A DNA stretch of 64,000 nt, taken from Paenisporosarcina macmurdoensis. GTDB lineage: Bacteria; Bacillota; Bacilli; Bacillales_A; Planococcaceae. The DNA lies in assembly GCF_042658845.1 (NCBI RefSeq), contig NZ_JBHSRI010000007.1, forward strand, positions 1-64,000, given 5' to 3'. Numbering within the stretch: position 1 is the stretch's first letter; each line of letters begins with the position of its first letter. Below, piece after piece: positions 58,599 through 64,000 of this stretch. The notes under the pieces are model-generated. The model did not search any database. It had not been told where the DNA came from and saw only the letters and a list, made by a program, of their open reading frames with translations. Both the position numbers and the translations under genes were made by a program.

Positions 58599-61052
58599 TT
58601 GAATTGGTTTACCAAAGCATTTAAAAAAGTTTTTACTGATGAAGAGCAAGAAATTGAAGAGTACATTGATGAAAATGAATCACCTACATATAAGCAATCT
58701 AAAACACCTTTTCGATTTCCATTGATTAGCGATGATGAAAAAGATCGTCTCGGAGAAGAAGATTATTTAAATAATCCCCCAGAAGAAGAATATCGACCAT
58801 TGTATATGCATAAACAATGGCAAGAACAGCGTCAAAATACAGTTGTACATCAAGCTGCTAAACTGAGTAGTGAATACTCAACTAGGACGAGTGTTAAACC
58901 AAGTAGTGAATATTCAACTAGGACGAGTACTAAACCGAGTAGTGAATACTCAACTAGGACAAATGCTAAACCGAGTAGTGAATATTCAACTGGGACAAGC
59001 GTTGAACAATTATCAAAGCCATTTAAACGAGATAGTTACCAAGAAGTGAAACCAAGAATAACAAAAATACCTATCCAAAATAAAGTCTTCAAACCAACTG
59101 AAGTTCCTTCACCAATTCATGGTTTTAATCGACCAAAGGTAAAGCCGATTGATGAATTATTAGCCAAAAAGAATGCTGAAGAAACCGTGGCTGAAACTGC
59201 AGTTACGACCTTAAAACCAATTGAACGTGTACCTTTTAAGGCGACTGAACCAGTCATTATTGCTCCGAGTGAACCAGTAATAATAGAGCAACATACCATA
59301 GTAGAAACAAAGGCGATTCAAGAGACACCTGTAAGAGTTGAAGTGCCAATTGAGAAGAACCATATCGTTGAAGAGGTTGAGCCTGTTTCTTTTGTTGAAG
59401 TTGAAAAACCAACAACTGAAAAGGGTAAGAAATCACTTCCGTTTAATGTCCTGATGTTAAATTCAGATAAAGAAAAATATCAACAAAAGAAAGTTCAAAC
59501 GATTACAGCCCCGTCGTTCAAACAAGAACTTCCTGTGAAACCAGTCGTTCAACCAACAGTAGTTACAGAAAAAGAGCAGTCGACTGTTGTGGAGCCCGTG
59601 AAAATGGATACTGTAACAGAAGAGCAAGAAAATGCAGCTGGCTATATCTTTCCTAAAGATGATTATTTAGTGCCACCTGAGCAAAAGACTCAAGATTACG
59701 AGTGGATGCAAATGCAAGCAGATCGTTTAATTGAAGCTCTCTCTTATTTCCAAGTGAAAGCCGATATTATACAAATGGTTCAAGGCCCTGCTGTGACCCA
59801 ATTTGAAATGACCGTTGGACAAGGTACGAAAGTTAGTAAAATCCGTAATTTAGCAGACGATTTAAAATTGGCACTTGCAGCAAAAGACATTCGAATTCAA
59901 GCACCGATTCCAGGTAAGAGTTCGATAGGCATTGAGATCCCGAATCAAACGTCAAGACCAGTTCGATTATCAGAGGTTGTAGGAAGCGCTAACTTTAAAG
60001 ACTCTGATTCTCCTCTTGAAGCAGCACTTGGCTTGGATTTAACTGGAAAACCAGTAACCATTGATTTACGCAAAATGCCACATGGCTTAATTGCAGGAGC
60101 AACTGGGTCTGGTAAATCTGTATGTATTAATTCAATTCTCATCAGTTTATTGTATAAAGCAACACCGAAAGAATTAAACTTATTATTGATTGACCCTAAA
60201 ATGGTCGAATTAGCTCCATTTAATCATATTCCTCACCTTGTTAGCCCAGTAATCACTGACGTTAAAGCGGCTACTGCTGCACTTAAATGGGCAGTTGAGG
60301 AGATGGAACGTAGGTATCAGCTTTTTGCTCACACGGGTGTGCGTGATATTACTCGATACAATGCAATGGCAGAAGAGAAGAGACAATTTGCTCAGAAGTT
60401 GCCATACTTGTTAATTGTCATCGATGAGTTGGCTGACTTAATGATGATGGCACCAACAGAAGTAGAAGAATCTATTTGTAGAATTGCTCAAAAAGCACGT
60501 GCATGTGGAATACATTTAGTTGTTGCCACACAGCGACCTTCAGTAGATGTCATAACGGGCCTAATCAAAGCCAATATACCAACACGTATCGCATTTTCTG
60601 TATCATCACAAATCGATTCTCGTACCATTCTTGACGTTCAAGGCGCAGAACGATTACTTGGCCGCGGAGATATGTTGTATCAAGGTAACGGCATGTCAGC
60701 GCCCATTCGTTTACAAGGAACCTACGTTACTGATGAAGAGATGGATAAAATTATCGAACATGCACGTAGTCAAGGCGAACCTTCTTATTTATTTGAACAA
60801 GAAGAACTAGTTCGTCGTTTAGAGGTTGCTGAAGATCAAGATGAGATGTTTGAAGAAGCTTGTCGTTTTATTTTAGAACAAGGCTCAGCTTCGACCTCAT
60901 TATTACAACGTAAATTCCATATGGGCTATAATCGAGCAGCAAGGTTAGTCGATTTAATGGAACAACATGGCTATGTTTCAGAGTCAAGAGGAAGTAAAGC
61001 CAGAGAAGTTTTTATAACGGAAGATGACTTACAACAACTATTTAATGATTAA
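58599..61052 (+). CDS. sftA: DNA translocase SftA (FtsK/SpoIIIE family)
   Basis: An 817-residue protein. The N-terminal 350 residues are low complexity and have no membrane segment; they include four 12-residue repeats (SSEYSTRT + 4, bases 58866-59009). The C-terminal motor has Walker A AGATGSGKSVCI, Walker B LLIVIDELADLMM, FDS-type recognition domain near GRGDMLYQ and the gamma winged-helix end (SASTSLLQRKFHMGYNRAARL). SftA is the soluble B. subtilis paralogue that moves DNA at the septum. Start TTG 58599 after gaggg; an earlier TTG at 58575 is less likely. Confidence 0.93.
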   Translation: MNWFTKAFKKVFTDEEQEIEEYIDENESPTYKQSKTPFRFPLISDDEKDRLGEEDYLNNPPEEEYRPLYMHKQWQEQRQNTVVHQAAKLSSEYSTRTSVKPSSEYSTRTSTKPSSEYSTRTNAKPSSEYSTGTSVEQLSKPFKRDSYQEVKPRITKIPIQNKVFKPTEVPSPIHGFNRPKVKPIDELLAKKNAEETVAETAVTTLKPIERVPFKATEPVIIAPSEPVIIEQHTIVETKAIQETPVRVEVPIEKNHIVEEVEPVSFVEVEKPTTEKGKKSLPFNVLMLNSDKEKYQQKKVQTITAPSFKQELPVKPVVQPTVVTEKEQSTVVEPVKMDTVTEEQENAAGYIFPKDDYLVPPEQKTQDYEWMQMQADRLIEALSYFQVKADIIQMVQGPAVTQFEMTVGQGTKVSKIRNLADDLKLALAAKDIRIQAPIPGKSSIGIEIPNQTSRPVRLSEVVGSANFKDSDSPLEAALGLDLTGKPVTIDLRKMPHGLIAGATGSGKSVCINSILISLLYKATPKELNLLLIDPKMVELAPFNHIPHLVSPVITDVKAATAALKWAVEEMERRYQLFAHTGVRDITRYNAMAEEKRQFAQKLPYLLIVIDELADLMMMAPTEVEESICRIAQKARACGIHLVVATQRPSVDVITGLIKANIPTRIAFSVSSQIDSRTILDVQGAERLLGRGDMLYQGNGMSAPIRLQGTYVTDEEMDKIIEHARSQGEPSYLFEQEELVRRLEVAEDQDEMFEEACRFILEQGSASTSLLQRKFHMGYNRAARLVDLMEQHGYVSESRGSKAREVFITEDDLQQLFND
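58866..59009 (+). repeat. 36-bp tandem repeat in sftA (4 units)
   Basis: Four direct copies of 36 bases (agtagtgaatactcaactag, then gacgagtgttaaaccg, with few changes) encoding SSEYSTRTSVKP. They lie in the disordered N-terminal linker. Confidence 0.92.
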
Positions 61053-61178
61053 CGGATTTGACTAACAAGTAATTGTGGGAAAAATCGTTCATTTCGATGC
61101 AAGATTAAATGATGATATAATAGGGTAAGTAAGTATTGTATATAAAGTATGGGCACCTTTCCCAGGAGGTTTAATCAA

Positions 61179-62474
61179 ATGACAGTGTTTCATTTTACAG
61201 GAATAAAAGGGTCTGGCATGAGTTCACTTGCACAGATTTTGCACGACGCAGGAAACCAAGTTCAAGGCTCTGATATAGACAAACATTTCTTTACAGAAGA
61301 TCCTCTACGCAAACGTGGCATCACAATCTTGCCATTTAGTGCTGACAATATTAAAGAGGGCATGACGGTAATTGCAGGTAATGCGTATAAAGATGATCAT
61401 GAAGAGTTGATACATGCCAATGAAATAGGCGTTGAAGTAATTCGCTATCACAAGTTTTTAGGCAATTTAATGGGTCAATACACTTCTGTAGGAATTACAG
61501 GGTCGCACGGTAAAACATCAACTACTGGATTAATGGCACATGTTTTAGGTGGCCATGCACCAACATCTTATTTAATTGGGGATGGTACTGGTCATGGAGA
61601 ATCTCAAGCGGAGTATTTTGCTTTTGAAGCATGTGAATATCGACGTCACTTTTTAGCTTACCATCCTGATTACATGATTATGACCAATATCGATTTTGAT
61701 CATCCAGATTACTTCTCAGGAATTGACGATGTGGTTAGTGCATTCCAATCTATGGCTTTACAAGTGAATAAAGCGATAATTGCATGTGGTGATGACGAAC
61801 ATCTTCAAAAAATTCAAGCGAATGTACCGGTAGTGTTTTACGGATTTGGCTCTAATAATGACTTTGAAGCTCGCAATGTAACGAAAACGACGTTAGGTTC
61901 AACTTTTGATGTATTTGTTCGCAATGAATTTTATAGTACGTTTGAAATACCGTTTTTCGGTGATCATGCCGTTTTAAATGCACTTGCTGTAATCTCATTA
62001 TGTAATTACGAAGGCATCCCAGCGGATTTGATTCAACAGCAACTACATTCTTTTGGTGGTGTTAAGCGACGTTTTTCTGAAACTAGAAAAGGTGATCGGA
62101 TATTAATTGACGACTATGCTCATCATCCAACAGAAATAAAAGCAACAATCCAATCGACTCGCCAAAAATATCCGGATCGTGAGATAATTGCAATTTTCCA
62201 ACCGCATACTTTTTCACGCACAAGAACTTTTTTAAATGAATTTGCTGAGAGTTTGGAACCTGCCGATTTCGTTTACCTTTGTGATATTTTTGGTTCAGCA
62301 CGTGAAAATGCTGGAGATTTAACGATTAAGGATTTGTGTGATTTGATAAAAAATTGTGTCATACTTAAGACAGAAGAAATTGATGTATTACTTAAACATG
62401 AAAATGCTGTGTATTTATTCATGGGTGCAGGAGATGTACAAAAGTTCCAAGCTGCATTTGAAGCGAAAATTTAA
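61179..62474 (+). CDS. murC: UDP-N-acetylmuramate-L-alanine ligase MurC
   Basis: MurC adds L-alanine to UDP-MurNAc in peptidoglycan synthesis. The 431-residue protein has the N-terminal GIKGSGMSSLAQILHD, ATP loop GITGSHGKTSTTGL, FEACEYRRHF and the C-terminal IDDYAHHPTE and FQPHTFSRT segments of Mur ligases. Start ATG 61179 after caggaggttt; an upstream ATG at 61149 has no ribosome site. Strong terminator downstream. Confidence 0.97.
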   Translation: MTVFHFTGIKGSGMSSLAQILHDAGNQVQGSDIDKHFFTEDPLRKRGITILPFSADNIKEGMTVIAGNAYKDDHEELIHANEIGVEVIRYHKFLGNLMGQYTSVGITGSHGKTSTTGLMAHVLGGHAPTSYLIGDGTGHGESQAEYFAFEACEYRRHFLAYHPDYMIMTNIDFDHPDYFSGIDDVVSAFQSMALQVNKAIIACGDDEHLQKIQANVPVVFYGFGSNNDFEARNVTKTTLGSTFDVFVRNEFYSTFEIPFFGDHAVLNALAVISLCNYEGIPADLIQQQLHSFGGVKRRFSETRKGDRILIDDYAHHPTEIKATIQSTRQKYPDREIIAIFQPHTFSRTRTFLNEFAESLEPADFVYLCDIFGSARENAGDLTIKDLCDLIKNCVILKTEEIDVLLKHENAVYLFMGAGDVQKFQAAFEAKI

Positions 62475-62486
62475 GATGAACTTCAC

Positions 62487-62521
62487 CCTAGTTAAATATT
62501 TAACTAGGGTTTTTGTTTTTT
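62487..62521 (+). terminator. Terminator of murC
   Basis: Perfect palindrome CCCTAGTTAAAT / ATTTAACTAGGG followed by T5GT6. Confidence 0.92.
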
Positions 62522-62631
62522 TATGCAGGAAATAAAATGTTTTTGTAGAATAAAATTAAGTAGAGACGTTTATTTACCGGTGTGAGTGGGAACATAGGTA
62601 GTATGAACACTTTAAAGGAGGAGATTGTTGA

Positions 62632-63117
62632 GTGGAAATAATATTATACATAGCAGCGTTAGTTGCGGCTATCGGATTTCTCGTTCTTTGCGTAAGTCTT
62701 GCAATGACCTTAACTTCGTTGAAGAAAACGCTAAATGAAGTTTCTGGAACAATGTCTGGATTAGAAGGTCAATTACAAGGTGTAACACGAGAAACAACGG
62801 AATTATTGCATAAAACAAATGGCTTGGCTTCAGATATTCAAGATAAATCTGAAAAACTTAATACGGTGGTAGATGCTGTTAAAAATGTAGGAGAGTCAGT
62901 AAATGGCTTAAATACTTCAGTTCGTCGCATTACTTCTTCAATTTCAACAGAAGTTGAAAGAAATGAAGATAAAATTGCACAAGTAGTGCAATGGAGCAAT
63001 GTTGCATTTGGCATTCGTGACAAATGGAAAGAACGAAAAGCGATTGAAGAAGCACGTGAAGGCTACACAGTTTATCAAAGCGAACCAAGTAACTCATACA
63101 AAGAACCGCAAAAATAA
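62632..63117 (+). CDS. ytxG: DUF948 membrane protein YtxG
   Basis: A 161-residue protein with one N-terminal membrane segment (ILYIAALVAAIGFLVLCVSLA) and a long coiled-coil tail, as in the general-stress protein YtxG. Start GTG 62632 after aaaggagga. It is followed after 13 bases by ytxH. In B. subtilis these are controlled by SigB and SigH; no such promoter could be fixed here. Confidence 0.9.
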   Translation: MEIILYIAALVAAIGFLVLCVSLAMTLTSLKKTLNEVSGTMSGLEGQLQGVTRETTELLHKTNGLASDIQDKSEKLNTVVDAVKNVGESVNGLNTSVRRITSSISTEVERNEDKIAQVVQWSNVAFGIRDKWKERKAIEEAREGYTVYQSEPSNSYKEPQK

Positions 63118-63130
63118 GGAGGAAATAAAA

Positions 63131-63697
63131 ATGACACAATACAAACCTAATTATAACGAAGCGAAATATAACCGTGAGTTCTATACGAACAAATCGAATC
63201 AAACAGAAGCTTACCTTCCAACACAGGTTGAATATGCAAATGGTCAACAACAAGATCCAATTTATAACTCACACGATGAAGTGAATTCAAAAGACTTCTT
63301 AATCGGAGCATTAGTAGGAGGAATCATTGGAGCAGCTACTGCTTTATTCCTAGCACCAAAATCAGGAGCTGAGCTACGTGATGATGTTACTACTCAAGCA
63401 ACTCATTTAAAAGAAAAAACTGTAGACTTATCATCTACTGCGAAAGAAAAAACGTCTCAACTTTCTTCTCAACTAAAAGAAAAATCAGCACCATTAGTTG
63501 ATAAAGTAAAATCTATTAAAGCTAAAACACCTACATTAATGGATGATGGTACAGCTTCTTCTGAAGGTGAAGAACCACTTGATTTTATGGAGACAGTTAC
63601 TAACACAATTGATGAAGTAGTCAATGAAGATAACAAAAAAACAACTTCAACTGCAGAAGCATTAAGAGAAGCTGTAGAAGATAAAAAAACTTTATAA
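63131..63697 (+). CDS. ytxH: YtxH-domain protein
   Basis: A 188-residue protein with a hydrophobic segment IGALVGGIIGAATALFLAPKSG (about residues 57-78), the diagnostic YtxH signature, then a Lys/Ser/Thr-rich coiled tail. The N-terminal 50 residues are Tyr/Asn/Gln-rich. Start ATG 63131 after aaggaggaa. ytxJ, usually next in Bacillus, is absent; aroA follows directly. Confidence 0.9.
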   Translation: MTQYKPNYNEAKYNREFYTNKSNQTEAYLPTQVEYANGQQQDPIYNSHDEVNSKDFLIGALVGGIIGAATALFLAPKSGAELRDDVTTQATHLKEKTVDLSSTAKEKTSQLSSQLKEKSAPLVDKVKSIKAKTPTLMDDGTASSEGEEPLDFMETVTNTIDEVVNEDNKKTTSTAEALREAVEDKKTL

Positions 63698-63705
63698 GTT
63701 AAATC

Positions 63706-63740
63706 AGACGTCCACATACTCACTATGTGGACGTTTTTTT
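63706..63740 (+). terminator. Terminator of ytxG-ytxH
   Basis: Stem ACGTCCACATA / TATGTGGACGT followed by T7. Confidence 0.92.
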
Positions 63741-63815
63741 GTATAGTTTTCTGATATAAAAGTTGAATAAAAGCCACTAAAATACTTTAGTGCGTTGAAG
63801 CGTTAAAGATATTAC

Positions 63816-63844
63816 GTGACTTTCTAGTTTTCTCGTACTATAAT
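63816..63844 (+). promoter_or_regulatory. Putative SigA promoter of aroA
   Basis: -10 TATAAT (63839-63844) with a -35-like GTGACT (63816-63821) at 17 bases. The -35 is weak. It is well placed to drive aroA, whose start is at 63927. Confidence 0.5.
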
Positions 63845-63926
63845 AAGTCTTATATCAAAAAACACATCATACTGTTTACGTTAACTCTTTGTAAATACGA
63901 TATGAATATGAGGGGAGATCGAAGGT

Positions 63927-64000
63927 ATGAGCCATCCAGAATTAGATAGCTTGCGCAAAAATGTAGATGAATTAAACTTAGAAATTCTTCGTTTAATCAA
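63927..64000 (+). CDS. aroA: DAHP synthase / chorismate mutase AroA (5' end, partial)
   Basis: The visible 24 codons read MSHPELDSLRKNVDELNLEI and continue LRLI. They match the N-terminal chorismate-mutase domain of the Bacillales bifunctional DAHP synthase, the first enzyme of the shikimate pathway. ATG with gaggggaga. The rest is outside the window. The position downstream of ytxH supports the call. Confidence 0.85.
   Translation, partial: MSHPELDSLRKNVDELNLEILRLI

Noticed and set aside
58866..59009. CRISPR-like direct repeats
   Set aside because: They are in-frame 36-base coding repeats of sftA without spacers.

Overview
The window comes from the chromosome of a low-GC Gram-positive of the order Bacillales. 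Gene order follows the Bacillus subtilis menFDHBEC, ytkD-ytmA, pckA/metK, leuS, ytgP, pepV, trmB, ytnP, sftA, murC, ytxG, ytxH, aroA neighbourhood. The details (menA divergent from the men operon, absence of ytxJ, two AGCS transporters, a 3-hydroxybutyrate operon) suggest a Planococcaceae-type genome such as Psychrobacillus or a relative. That taxonomic placement is an inference from gene content and order, not a computed result.

Layout. Bases 1-2400 hold the 3' end of a 23S rRNA gene, a 5S rRNA gene and 20 tRNA genes in the trnB-type order, closed by a terminator. Bases 2.5-11.0 kb carry the menaquinone pathway: menA on the minus strand and menF-D-H-B-E-C on the plus strand. Bases 11.0-15.7 kb hold a Zur-box-controlled zinc-binding lipoprotein, yidD with a small YtzI-type membrane protein, dps, the Nudix hydrolase ytkD, the hydrolase ytmA and two tandem paralogous unknown genes. 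pckA (with a CcpN-type operator) and metK (with a SAM riboswitch) diverge at 17.4 kb. Bases 19-29.2 kb contain a gamma-carbonic-anhydrase-like protein, a YtpA homologue lacking the nucleophile serine, two Na+/amino-acid symporters, an ABC exporter pair and an amidohydrolase. Bases 29.4-32.9 kb carry the type III polyketide pair bpsA-bpsB and the tRNA-modification pair ytqA-mnmM.

Bases 33.0-38.2 kb form a catabolic island: an AAA+ PAS regulator lacking the sigma-54 GAFTGA loop, three TCCG-N6-CGGA palindromes and a cre site, then two CoA-transferase subunits, a GntP-family permease and a 3-hydroxybutyrate dehydrogenase-like SDR. Together these would import 3-hydroxybutyrate, oxidise it to acetoacetate and activate it to acetoacetyl-CoA. 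leuS follows behind a leucine T-box leader. At 41.7 kb is a GGDEF plus HD-GYP protein with fourteen 21-residue coiled-coil repeats. Bases 43.8-64 kb are conserved housekeeping genes: YtfP-type flavoprotein, MurJ flippase, RsuA-type pseudouridine synthase, PepV, Dat, ThpR, YtlR, TrmB, YtnP, YtzB, YtoP, a DUF84 NTPase, a lipoprotein, YtpP/Q/R, SftA, MurC, YtxG, YtxH and the first codons of AroA.

There is no prophage, insertion sequence, CRISPR array or recognisable defence island. The most interesting signals are the GAFTGA-less regulator with its palindromes, the serine-less YtpA homologue, the repeat-bearing c-di-GMP protein, the hairpin enclosing the ytkD start, unexplained structured intergenic elements at 26.8 kb and 47.9 kb, and two intergenic arrays with a spacing of about 20-21 bp.
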